The position numbers were made by a program, and so were the translations under genes. Positions 7,363 through 15,700 of a stretch of 19,330 nt of DNA are shown piece by piece. This DNA is from Alphaproteobacteria bacterium. Its GTDB lineage: Bacteria; Pseudomonadota; Alphaproteobacteria; Rhizobiales; Aestuariivirgaceae. The stretch covers positions 1-19,330 of the forward strand of contig JAGRLX010000025.1 of the NCBI GenBank assembly GCA_020441605.1, written 5' to 3'. Each line of letters opens with the position of its first letter. Position 1 is the first letter of the stretch. A model generated the notes under the pieces. The model was not told the origin of the DNA. It saw only the letters and a program-made list of their open reading frames with translations, and did no database searches.

Positions 7363-7835
7363 CAGGCCGTCCCCTCAAAACCCCTGACGCGGCGGTCCAT
7401 CTCGCCGGCTTCCAGGTCGTCTGCCCCTTCGCGGGTTAGGGCATAGACGGTTAGACGCCGGGCGCGTACGTCGGTGGTGACGGTTCCCGGCGTTAGGGTG
7501 ATCGAATTGCCATAGGTGGCGACGCCGGTGGTCGTTTTCTGGCTTGCATCCAGCACCGTCATGGTCGGCGAAATCGGCAATCTCGGGTCAAGGATGATCC
7601 GGGCAACGGTCACGGCCGATTTCACAATCTCCTTGATCAGCCATGGATAGTACAGGGGAGTGCGGAGCAGAACCTGGATCGGCAGCGATTCCTCGTCGTC
7701 GGTGCCCAGGCGATGAACAAAGAACGCAAGGGCGATCGAAATCGCTGCGCCTGATGCCACCAGAAATGGTGTGTAATGGCCCGAAAGGGCCAGCCAGAAG
7801 GCGAACAGAAATATGACGAGGACAATCAGCCGCAT
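7362..7835 (-). CDS. mrpE: Monovalent cation/H+ antiporter subunit E
   Basis: This protein of 157 residues is the first gene of the antiporter operon. Two N-terminal helices (LIVLVIFLFAFWLAL and LVASGAAISIALAFFV) are followed by YYPWLIKEIVKSAVTVARIIL and a soluble C-terminal domain. That domain has the MrpE-type stretch TYGNSITLTPGTVTTDV and a LTVYALTREGADD segment. A GTG at 7907 would add 24 residues of hydrophilic sequence before the first helix. I prefer the ATG at 7835 because the protein then starts directly at the signal-anchor helix and has the usual family length, although no good ribosome binding site precedes it. The operon promoter should lie in 7836-7981. Confidence 0.88.
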   Translation of the reverse strand: MRLIVLVIFLFAFWLALSGHYTPFLVASGAAISIALAFFVHRLGTDDEESLPIQVLLRTPLYYPWLIKEIVKSAVTVARIILDPRLPISPTMTVLDASQKTTTGVATYGNSITLTPGTVTTDVRARRLTVYALTREGADDLEAGEMDRRVRGFEGTA

Positions 7836-7981
7836 GGGGGTTGGGTGGCATGTAACGCCCCATGCGTCAATAGGAGATAGGATGAAGTCTCTGTAATGAA
7901 CGGCCACGCATCCGCTTTGGCGTTGCGCAGGACAGCGGCATCGGTCATGATTTTGCAGTCCTGCACAAGAGGAAATCGCCC
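7836..7981. promoter_or_regulatory. Divergent promoter region between mrp operon and hyi-like gene
   Basis: This 146-base gap separates the minus-strand antiporter operon from the plus-strand isomerase gene, so both promoters probably lie here or partly inside it. I could not pick a convincing -35/-10 pair for either direction. TTGACG near 7867-7872 on the minus strand is a possible -35-like word, but any matching -10 would fall almost on the mrpE start codon. The right half holds a long imperfect inverted repeat (listed separately), and AGAGGA at 7968-7973 is the ribosome binding site for the GTG start at 7982. Confidence 0.5.
7923..7968 (+). repeat. Imperfect 11-bp inverted repeat (possible operator or leader hairpin)
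   Basis: TTGCGCAGGAC at 7923-7933 is inverted as GTCCTGCACAA at 7958-7968, ten of eleven positions pairing, with 24 bases between. The right arm ends at the first base of the AGAGGA ribosome binding site of the isomerase gene. As RNA, the stem could extend inward by two G-C pairs and two G-U pairs past one mismatch, leaving a loop of about 14 bases. Half-site centres are near three helical turns apart, so a protein operator is also possible. The pairing is read directly from the sequence; function is inferred. Confidence 0.5.
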
Positions 7982-8764
7982 GTGCCGAAATTTGCAGCCA
8001 ATCTCTCCATGTTGTTCAATGAAGTGCCCTTCCTGGACCGGTTCGAAGCGGCCGCAACAGCCGGCTTCAGGGGCGTGGAATATGTTGGCCCCTACGATTA
8101 TCCGGCCGAGCAGATCGCCGAACTCCTGCACCGCCATGACCTCAAGCAGGTCCTGTTCAACCTGCCCGCCGGCAACTGGGCGGCGGGTGAGAGGGGCATC
8201 GGATGCCATCCCGATCGCATCGCGGAGTTCGAGGTGAGCGTGGAGACTGCGATCCACTATGCCAAGGTGCTGGGGTGCGGGCAGGTCAACTGCCTGGCGG
8301 GTCTGCGTCCCGCCGGGACCACGCCGGAGGCGGCCGAAGCGACCTTCATCCGCAATCTGCGGCATGCTGCCGAAGAATTTGAAAAGGCTGGAATTTTGCT
8401 GATTGCAGAACCGATAAACTTCTACGACATGCCCGGCTTCTTCCTCAACCGGTCGGCCCAGGCGATCGCCATCTTCGACCAGGTGGGCTCGGACAATCTC
8501 AAGCTTCAGTACGATATCTATCACATGCAGCGCATGGAGGGCGAACTGGCCAGGACCATCGAGCGGCTGATGCCTCGCATCGCGCATTTTCAGATTGCCG
8601 GAAACCCCAACCGGACCGAGCCGGACCGGGGGGAAATCAACTATCCCTTCCTCTATGATTTCATCGACGGGCTTGGTTACACTGGCTGGATCGGAGCGGA
8701 GTATCGCCCGGTCCGAACCACCGTCGAGGGGCTCGGCTGGCTCAGGGCAGTGCAGCATGGCTGA
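7982..8764 (+). CDS. hyi: Hydroxypyruvate isomerase family protein (Hyi/OtnI)
   Basis: This 260-residue TIM-barrel sugar isomerase belongs to the Hyi family. It opens with PKFAANLSMLFNEVPFLDRF and contains VLFNLPAGNWAAGERGI, the block typical of Hyi. The metal-binding and catalytic residues fit the family: E143 in IAEPIN, D178 and H181 in QYDIYHMQ, H202 and Q204 in HFQIAG, and E240 in GAEYRP. E143 and E240 have the same numbers as the catalytic pair I recall for E. coli Hyi. Members interconvert hydroxypyruvate and tartronate semialdehyde, or act as 2-oxo-tetronate isomerases (OtnI). Sequence alone does not separate these. The start is GTG, with AGAGGA eight bases upstream. The 3' end overlaps the DUF4202 gene by eight bases, so the two are probably coupled. 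Confidence 0.88.
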   Translation: MPKFAANLSMLFNEVPFLDRFEAAATAGFRGVEYVGPYDYPAEQIAELLHRHDLKQVLFNLPAGNWAAGERGIGCHPDRIAEFEVSVETAIHYAKVLGCGQVNCLAGLRPAGTTPEAAEATFIRNLRHAAEEFEKAGILLIAEPINFYDMPGFFLNRSAQAIAIFDQVGSDNLKLQYDIYHMQRMEGELARTIERLMPRIAHFQIAGNPNRTEPDRGEINYPFLYDFIDGLGYTGWIGAEYRPVRTTVEGLGWLRAVQHG

Positions 8765-9332
8765 CCGGCTCTTGGCTGTTTTGGCGGCAATCGACGAGGT
8801 CAATCGCCGGGACCCGTCGCGTGTACCAGACGAGACGCCGCGCGCGCTGCTTTACGGGCAACGCATGAGCGCGGCCCTGAAGGATTTCGCGCCAAACGCC
8901 TCTGTCGCGCTGCAGATCGCGGCGCGGGCCCAGCATATCGAGCGGTGGATCATTCCCCGGGATAGTTATCCCGAAGGCCGCGTGGCTTATCTCTCCTGGC
9001 GCAAGGACCTGCAAAAGCACCACGCGAAGCGGGCGGGAGATCTGATGGCGGCGGCGGGTTACGAGGCCGCGGCGATTGAACGGGTCGCGTCGCTGCTCAA
9101 GAAGGAGCGCCTGAAGCACGATGATGAAGTCCAGACGCTGGAAGACGTGATCTGCCTGGTCTTCTTGGCTCACGAGGCGCCCGAGTTCATCGCCAGGCAC
9201 GACGATGCCAAGGTTACCGACATTCTCGCCAAGACCGCGAAGAAGATGTCGCCGGCAGGGCTTGCCGCGGCTGGCCGTCTCAATCTCGACGGTCGGTTGG
9301 CGCGGCTGCTGGGCAAGGCCCTTGCCTCATGA
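8757..9332 (+). CDS. DUF4202 family protein
   Basis: This 191-residue soluble, mostly helical protein matches what I know of the DUF4202 family, which has no established function. Likely conserved features are ARAQHIERWIIPRDSYPEGR (H60, R63, W64), YLSWRKDLQKHHA (W81, H88, H89) and LKHDDEVQTLEDVICLVFLAHE (D122, D123, E129, D130). The spaced His/Asp pattern in a helical protein resembles HD-type metal-dependent phosphohydrolases, but I cannot confirm a true HD motif, so this is only a suggestion. The ATG at 8757 lies inside the last codons of hyi in another frame, giving an eight-base overlap. Its stop shares the palindrome TCATGA with the stop of the convergent AGE-family gene. Confidence 0.82.
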   Translation: MADRLLAVLAAIDEVNRRDPSRVPDETPRALLYGQRMSAALKDFAPNASVALQIAARAQHIERWIIPRDSYPEGRVAYLSWRKDLQKHHAKRAGDLMAAAGYEAAAIERVASLLKKERLKHDDEVQTLEDVICLVFLAHEAPEFIARHDDAKVTDILAKTAKKMSPAGLAAAGRLNLDGRLARLLGKALAS

Positions 9333-10550
9333 CGACTGTATGATCGCCCGGGTGAGGCTGCCTTCCGCCGGATAGAGCGGGATCAGACAGGCCTGCAGGG
9401 CGTGATAGATATCGGGTTTGCCAGTGAAGAAGGCATCGACGGGTTTCAGGTCGTCGCCCAGTTCCGGATACCAACCACCGTGGGCATGGTCGATGAAGTG
9501 GCTGGCGCAGAACGACCAGACGCGGCGGTACCACTCCTCGAAGAACGGGTCGGGATCGTGTTCGGCGATGAAGGCGGCGGCACCGATCGCCTCGGTGGCC
9601 GGCCACCAGAGCTTCTGGCGCAACGCAGGTCGGCTGTCGAAGTCCAGAGTGTAGAAAAAGCCACCGCAGTCATGATCCCAGCCGCGGTCGACGGCACTGC
9701 GGAAAAGGGCCTTGGCGGCGCCCGGCATCCAGGCTTGCTGACGGTTGCCCAAAACCCAGAGCTGCATGAGCAGGCGTGCCCATTCGAGCCAATGCCCGGG
9801 TGTCGTTCCGGCGGGGCGGAACATTTCCGATCCCTTGTAGTCCCTGTCGAGCGACCAGTCCTCAGTGAAGTGCTCGGCCACGCAATAGTCAAGTGCGGCG
9901 GCATGGCGCTGGATGATCAGTGCCGCGATGCGCTCGGCCTTGACCAGATAGCCCCGGTCGCCGGTCGCCTCGAAAGCTGCCATCAGGGCTTCGGTTGAAT
10001 GCATGTTCGAGTTCTGGCCGCGATAGGTGGTGATACTGGACCAGTCGCGAGCGAATTCCTCTGCCATGGCTCCCTGTGCGTCGTCCCAGAAGTGCCGCTC
10101 GATCACCGCGGTGACATCGCGCAGCAGAGGGTCGGCCAGGGGATGGCCGATGAGTCTGGCGCCGGCAGCGGCGAGGAGTACGAAAGCGTGGCCATAGGCC
10201 TGTTTCGAATCATCGACCAGGCCATTGTTGTCGAGAGACCAGACATAGCCGCCATGGCTTTCATCGCGGTGGTTGTTCCACAGGTAGCGCATGCCATGGT
10301 CGACGATATCGTCTGCTCCGGGCCGCCCCAGAAGGTGCCCGATCACGAAGCAATGTACCATGCGTGCGGTTGCGTGGATCTGGCGTAGATTGCCCAAGGG
10401 CCTTCCCAAAGCATCGAGATCGTGGAAGCCACCCCTTGGATTGACGGCATTGAACTGGAATACGTCGAATAGGCGGTTGGCCTCGGCTGTAAGCCAGTGC
10501 CGATGATAGGATCGTTTGCGCCAGGGTGTCTTCGGGGCCGTCATTATCAT
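9327..10550 (-). CDS. AGE-family aldose-ketose isomerase/epimerase (YihS-like)
   Basis: This 407-residue (alpha/alpha)6-barrel enzyme belongs to the N-acylglucosamine 2-epimerase/YihS family. Conserved blocks include IHATARMVHCF with an active-site arginine (R63), HGGYVWSLD, SKQAYGHAF, GQNSNMHSTEAL (H184), TPGHWLEWARLL (H253), KLWWPATEAIGAA and GKPDIYHALQACLIP (H383). H253 and H383 correspond to the two catalytic histidines of YihS-type isomerases. Likely reactions are mannose/fructose/glucose or sulfoquinovose isomerisation. No other sulfoquinovose genes are nearby, so the sugar is open. The start is ATG 10550, chosen for the strong GGAGGA six bases upstream; a GTG at 10586 would add 12 residues. 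The gene lies 57 bases after pbpC on the same strand and may be read from the same transcript. Confidence 0.87.
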   Translation of the reverse strand: MIMTAPKTPWRKRSYHRHWLTAEANRLFDVFQFNAVNPRGGFHDLDALGRPLGNLRQIHATARMVHCFVIGHLLGRPGADDIVDHGMRYLWNNHRDESHGGYVWSLDNNGLVDDSKQAYGHAFVLLAAAGARLIGHPLADPLLRDVTAVIERHFWDDAQGAMAEEFARDWSSITTYRGQNSNMHSTEALMAAFEATGDRGYLVKAERIAALIIQRHAAALDYCVAEHFTEDWSLDRDYKGSEMFRPAGTTPGHWLEWARLLMQLWVLGNRQQAWMPGAAKALFRSAVDRGWDHDCGGFFYTLDFDSRPALRQKLWWPATEAIGAAAFIAEHDPDPFFEEWYRRVWSFCASHFIDHAHGGWYPELGDDLKPVDAFFTGKPDIYHALQACLIPLYPAEGSLTRAIIQSS

Positions 10551-10554
10551 CGCA

Positions 10555-10561
10555 TTCCTCC
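10555..10561 (-). promoter_or_regulatory. Ribosome binding site deciding the AGE-family gene start
   Basis: GGAGGAA on the minus strand lies six bases (counted from GGAGG) before the ATG at 10550-10548. It favours this start over the upstream GTG at 10586, which lacks a comparable site, and over the ATG at 10544. Confidence 0.7.
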
Positions 10562-10607
10562 GCGCGGTCGTCTTCGGCTGATACACGGCAGGGCGACGAG
10601 AGGCAAA

Positions 10608-12710
10608 CTACTCGATGCGGATGCGGGCAGTTGCGGTGGCGCCGCCGGCGTCGATCACCGACAGTCTTGCAAAGCCCTTTCCAGGTTCTTCCCAGAAGGC
10701 GTCGCGTCGGTTTTCACCGCTGATCACCGGAACGCCGTCGACCAGCCAGGTGAAGGGTGCGCGCCCACCATTCACCTTGAGGGCCAGCACCGGATCGTCG
10801 TCGCTTCCGGAAATGTCGATTCGGGCGCCATCGGGTGGAAAGGCGATGGTGAGTGGCGCTTCGCCGCGGGCTGTGGCGGCCACCTCCGGAAGACCCTGGG
10901 GGCGGAAGCGTTGCAGGGCCGCCGGAAGCTCGGACGTCGTCTGGCGTGTCACGCCTGCTGGTGCGGGCGGCAGGGGCTTGCGGCGCGGACCCAGCCGCTG
11001 GAAGGCTTCGAACAGAATGGGGGCGGCCGATGTGCGCCCCACGAGACCGGGCACTGGCGTACCGTCGGGCCGGCCGGTCCAGACCGCAATGGTGGTCGCG
11101 CCGTCAAAGCCGATGGCCCAGGCATCGCGGTAACCATAGGACGTTCCGGTCTTGAAGGCGATCTGGCCGGCCCTGGCGTTCTCGGGCGTGGGGGCGCCCA
11201 GCAACACATCGCCGATGGTCCAGGCCGCGGTCGGCTCGAACAGGCGGCGGGGAATAGTGGCCGTCTTGCGGTCGGCACTGCGCCAGACGAGCGGTAGGGT
11301 TTCGCCACCACGCGCCAGGGCGAGGTAGAGCGTTGCGAGATCGGTGAGGCGGATGCCGGCCCCGCCAAGGCCGACAGCGAGGCCCGGTCCGGCATTCTTC
11401 GGCAGCACCAGCCGGGCTCCGGCATTGACGAGGCGGGCCGCCAGCCGGTCCGGTCCCACCGCATTGAGTATCTGCAGGGCCGGGACGTTGAGCGATTGCT
11501 GCAGGGCGGTGCGTACCGTCACGGTGCCGTGGAAGGCATCATCGAAGTTCTGCGGCGCGTAAGTGCCATATCGGGTGGCGCGATCGTCGATCAGGGTTTC
11601 GGGATGGACAATACCATCCTCAAAGGCCAGGCCGTAGATGAAGGGCTTCAGCGCCGATCCGGGCGATCGCAGGGCCTGGGTGAGGTCGAGCTGCCCGGCC
11701 CGGGCGAGGTCGAAATAGCCGGTGCCGCCGACGTGGGCCAGGACTTCGCCGCTGGCATTGTCGACGACCAGAATGGCGGCGGCAGCGCCGGACCCAATTG
11801 ACGTGGCGCGGTCGCGGGCAAGGGCTTCGAGAGAGGTCTGCAGCGGCCGCAAGATTGTGGTCTGCTCGACGCTGCCGTCAGGCGCGCTGCGGGCTAGGCG
11901 TTCGGCCACGTGGGCGGCGAGCATGGGAAAGGCCAGGCGGCCCGTGGGAGCCGCTTCGCTGCTCGCCGCTTCGGCCTGGTCGCTATTGATGACGCTGTCG
12001 CGGGCTAGCCTGGCGATGACCCGGTTCCGGGCGCCGCGGGCCGCCTCGGGCCGTCGGTCGGGGCGGCGGCTTTCGGGTGCCTGCGGCAGCGCCACCAGCA
12101 TGGCCGCTTCCGCCGTCGACAACCGGCGGGGCTCTTTGCCGAAATAGGCGAGGGAGGCGGCGCGGATCCCCTCGATATTGCCGCCGTAGGGCGCAAGCTG
12201 CAAGTAGATGTCGAGGATCTCGTCCTTGGACAGGGCCCATTCCAGTTGAACGGCGCGGATCGTCTCGGCAAGCTTGTCGCCCAGGCTTCTCGCCGGCCGC
12301 GGCTCGAGAAGCCGCGCCACCTGCATGGTCAGGGTCGAGCCGCCCGACACGATTCGCCCGTGCCACAGGGCTTGGCCGGCGGCCCGCAGCATAGCCACCG
12401 GATCGACACCATGGTGAGTGTGGAAGCGCTTGTCCTCATAGGCGAGCAACATCGACAGGAATCTTGGGTCAACGTCTTTTGAGGTGACCGGCAACCGCCA
12501 ATAGCCTCCCCTGGTGATGAACGGCCGGAGCAATTCGCCATTGCGGTCGGTCACCAGGGTCGAGTAGGCGATGCCGTGGCCAAGTGGCGCCGGTCCGAGC
12601 CTTTGCAGCAGGCCCACCAGCGGCAGGCCGACGGCATTGACCAGCAGAAACGCGCCGAGCAGGCTCACATAGAGCCGCAGCGGCCACACGCCAGAGCGTG
12701 GTCCCTTCAC
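10608..12710 (-). CDS. pbpC: Penicillin-binding protein 1C
   Basis: This 700-residue bifunctional peptidoglycan synthase is anchored by one N-terminal helix (about 12-35). The glycosyltransferase (GT51) domain has the catalytic glutamate in YEDKRFHTHHGVDP (E92) and GGSTLTMQVARLLEPRPARS (about 123-142). The transpeptidase domain has SALK (S352, K355), SLN (S406-N408) and KTGTSYGYRDAW (K520). A C-terminal beta domain of the PBP1C type spans about 610-700. All catalytic motifs are intact. The start is GTG at 12710, one base after the stop of the alpha-2-macroglobulin gene (TGA-C-GTG), so translation is probably coupled. The pairing with alpha-2-macroglobulin is conserved in many Gram-negative bacteria and has been proposed to couple protease inhibition with wall repair after envelope breach. 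Confidence 0.95.
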   Translation of the reverse strand: MKGPRSGVWPLRLYVSLLGAFLLVNAVGLPLVGLLQRLGPAPLGHGIAYSTLVTDRNGELLRPFITRGGYWRLPVTSKDVDPRFLSMLLAYEDKRFHTHHGVDPVAMLRAAGQALWHGRIVSGGSTLTMQVARLLEPRPARSLGDKLAETIRAVQLEWALSKDEILDIYLQLAPYGGNIEGIRAASLAYFGKEPRRLSTAEAAMLVALPQAPESRRPDRRPEAARGARNRVIARLARDSVINSDQAEAASSEAAPTGRLAFPMLAAHVAERLARSAPDGSVEQTTILRPLQTSLEALARDRATSIGSGAAAAILVVDNASGEVLAHVGGTGYFDLARAGQLDLTQALRSPGSALKPFIYGLAFEDGIVHPETLIDDRATRYGTYAPQNFDDAFHGTVTVRTALQQSLNVPALQILNAVGPDRLAARLVNAGARLVLPKNAGPGLAVGLGGAGIRLTDLATLYLALARGGETLPLVWRSADRKTATIPRRLFEPTAAWTIGDVLLGAPTPENARAGQIAFKTGTSYGYRDAWAIGFDGATTIAVWTGRPDGTPVPGLVGRTSAAPILFEAFQRLGPRRKPLPPAPAGVTRQTTSELPAALQRFRPQGLPEVAATARGEAPLTIAFPPDGARIDISGSDDDPVLALKVNGGRAPFTWLVDGVPVISGENRRDAFWEEPGKGFARLSVIDAGGATATARIRIE

Positions 12711-12711
12711 G

Positions 12712-15700
12712 TCACCGTTCCGTCACCATCACCGTGCCCGTGGCCGTGCGGGCATTCACTTCCGGGCGATACATGTCCTCGACGTGGGCGCCCGGGTGGG
12801 CATAGGTACCCGGCGCCACGGCACGCACCATATAGGCCAGCGTCGCGGTCGAATTGGTGAACGAGGCCACGAAGCGGTCGTCGCGGAACTCGCTGTAGCT
12901 GGCCCAGGTCATGTCCGAAAGCCATGGCAGTCCGGCCGCACTTCCCGACGAGATCAGGGCCGGGTTCTCGATCTCGAAGCCGGCGGGCAAGGGATCGACA
13001 AGCAGGAAGTTGCCACTTTGCTGGCTGCCGTCCGGCGTCGACACGCCGAGCACCACGACGAGCCGCGTGTTCTGGGCGACGGTCGCGATGTCGGCGGGCT
13101 CTCCGGTGGAAGTGTAGTAGCTGCGGGTCACCTTCAGGCCATTCTGGGCCTCGGGTTCGGCCACCAGCGGTGAGCCGGTCACCGCCACCACGGCCCGCAG
13201 CGGCGCTGCTCCCTGGTTGCTGACGCGGAAGTCCTTTTCAAGCGCGCTGGCCGTAAACACCCGGTTCAGGGCTCCGCGATGTTCGCTGCCGTCGGCATCG
13301 AGGCGGATCTTCTCGGCGTCCTTCGAGATGGCGCGCGCGGCCAGCACCATCCACGACATGTCCTGGGTCGAGGCATAGCGCGACCGGGCCCGTTCCACCT
13401 CGATGGCCGAAACGGCCGTCTTGATGATGTTGGGCTTTGCCTTGGAATCGGTCGCGAGCGCCAGGATCGCGGAGGCGTCGCGAAGCACGCTGCCATAGTC
13501 GGAACGATAGCCCCTGCTGGAGCTGTCGACATCATCGGCGAGGGCCGCAACGGCAGATGTGAAGGCGGCGTCGGCTCGCTGGATGTCTCCCAGCATGGCC
13601 AGCGCTGCGCCGATCTGGGCGCGCGCAAGGGGCGAGCCGAAATCGTTCATGCGCGTGTCGGCGAGGTATTTCAGATCGCCTGCCGGTGCGCGTCCGGCGC
13701 GGGCGAGCACATAGAGCGCATAGGCGGTATCCTGTCCGGCGCCCGATTGGATGTCAGGCGCATTGCCGACCTGGTTGCGCAGGTAGTCGATGCCGCTCAC
13801 CAGGACATCCTCGGGAATTTCGAAACCCTTCTCGCGCGCCCGCAACAGGAAGTCAGTCACATAGGCCGACAGCCAGAGATTGGAGTCGTCACCGTAGGCC
13901 GACCACAGGCCGAAGGCGCCGTTGCCGGACTGGCGGTTGACCAGGCGCGATACGGCGGCCTGCATCCGGGCTTCAAGGCCTTCGTCGAAGATCTTCGGGT
14001 CGATGCCGAGATCGCTCAGATAGAGAAGGGGCATGGCCCGGCTCACGGTCTGTTCGGAGCAGCCATAGGGGTAGCGGTCGAGGTCGTGGACCAGGCTGGC
14101 GGCATCGAGCTCCGGCAGCGGGTTCACCGACAGGGAGGCTGAAACCGTGCCCGGCAGCATTTCGGCAAAGAGGTCCTTGCTGAGCGTGAGCGCGCCGCCA
14201 TTGGCGGCAAGCTGCATCGTGGTTCGCCTGGTCACCAGCGGATTGGCCGGCATCACCCCCAGGGTATAGGTCTGGTCAAGGATGATGTCGCCAGGCCCCT
14301 TGATGGTGGCGACCACCGTGGCGATACCGGGTGCCGTGGCATTGACCGGGATGGTGACCGTCGTCCGGTTGCCGGCACCACCGACCTGGAGCTTTTGGAT
14401 CCGGTTGCTCTCATCGGTCGCCAGCGGGCCATTGATCGAGATGCCAAGCGTATAGTCGCCCGTGGGCGCCTCGGCATTGATCAGGTCGAAGCGGATACGC
14501 GACGTATCGCCGACACTGAGGAAGCGGGGGAGGGTGCCGGCGATCACCAGCGGATCGCGCACGATGACATCGGACGATGCGTGGCCGACCTTGGTGTTGC
14601 TCCAGGCCACAGCCATCACGCGCACAGTGCCGTTGAAGGCGGGAATGTCGAAATCGACCGTAGCGGTGCCATCAGCGCTGACCTTGACGATGCCGGAGAA
14701 GAGGCTGAGCGGGGGCTGGGTGGGTGGTGGCGCATTGTTGGCAGCACCACCGTCACCGCCGGAGCGGATGCGTCCGCGCTCGCCCTGCATGCCGTCGATC
14801 AGCACACCATAGATGTCGCGAAGTTCAGCCGACAGGCGCTTCTGGTCATAATAAAAGTTCTCGGGGGCCGGCGGATTGTAGCGGGTGAGGTTGAGGATGC
14901 CCACGTCCACAGCTGCGACGGTGATGAAGGCCTCTTCTCCGGCGGCGGCGCCCTCCAGCTTTACCGGCACCGTGAGGCGCTGGCGGGGCTTCATCATGGC
15001 TGGGGTTGACAGGGTCACACCGATGGTGCGGGCTGCCCGGTCGATTCCAAACCAGGCCACGCCTACGGCGCGGGCGGGCATGCGCTTGGCCCGCGTGTCC
15101 ATGGGCTTGAACAAGGTAGCGAGCACATAGGCGCCGGTTCCCCAGTTTTCACCGACGGTCACCGGGATCGTGGTGCCGCCTTCGGGAACATCGATGTCAT
15201 AGACAGCCAGCTGGCGGTCGCCCATGATGCGGATGTTGGCCTTGCCCGCATAGCGGGCCTCGATCTTAACGTTGACCGTGTCGCCGGTCGCGACGTCGGT
15301 CTTGTCGAGCGCCACCTTCAGCGTGTCGGGCGTGTCGGACTTGGCGCTGGAGCCGTAATAATAGCCTGCCGAGAAGTCCATGCTGACGGGGGTCACCCCG
15401 TCGGCGGCGAATTCGAGACGGTATTCGCCCCAGGACAGGGTCTGGGCCAGCCTGGCAGGCGCGTCGGCGCCGATGGTGAGCTTGCCGGTGGCAATCTTGG
15501 TGCTGCGGGTGATCGCCTCATAGCGCCAGTCGCCGTCGGAATTGAACCACTGGTAGCTGCGGGTGAGGCGCTTCAGTGTCCAGTCGGCATCCTTGATCGC
15601 GATGGCCTTTCCATCTGGATCGATGGCGATCACATCGAATTCCGCCGGCTGGCCTTCGGGGGCCGCGCCGTAATCGAATCCCGGCTTGATACCGAGCAGC

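Noticed and set aside
7826..8803. 325-residue minus-strand open frame upstream of mrpE
   Set aside because: It is antisense to the Hyi-family gene, whose catalytic residues are intact. It has no hydrophobic or domain pattern.
13279..14142. 287-residue plus-strand open frame
   Set aside because: It is antisense to the thioester domain region of the alpha-2-macroglobulin, with no support of its own.
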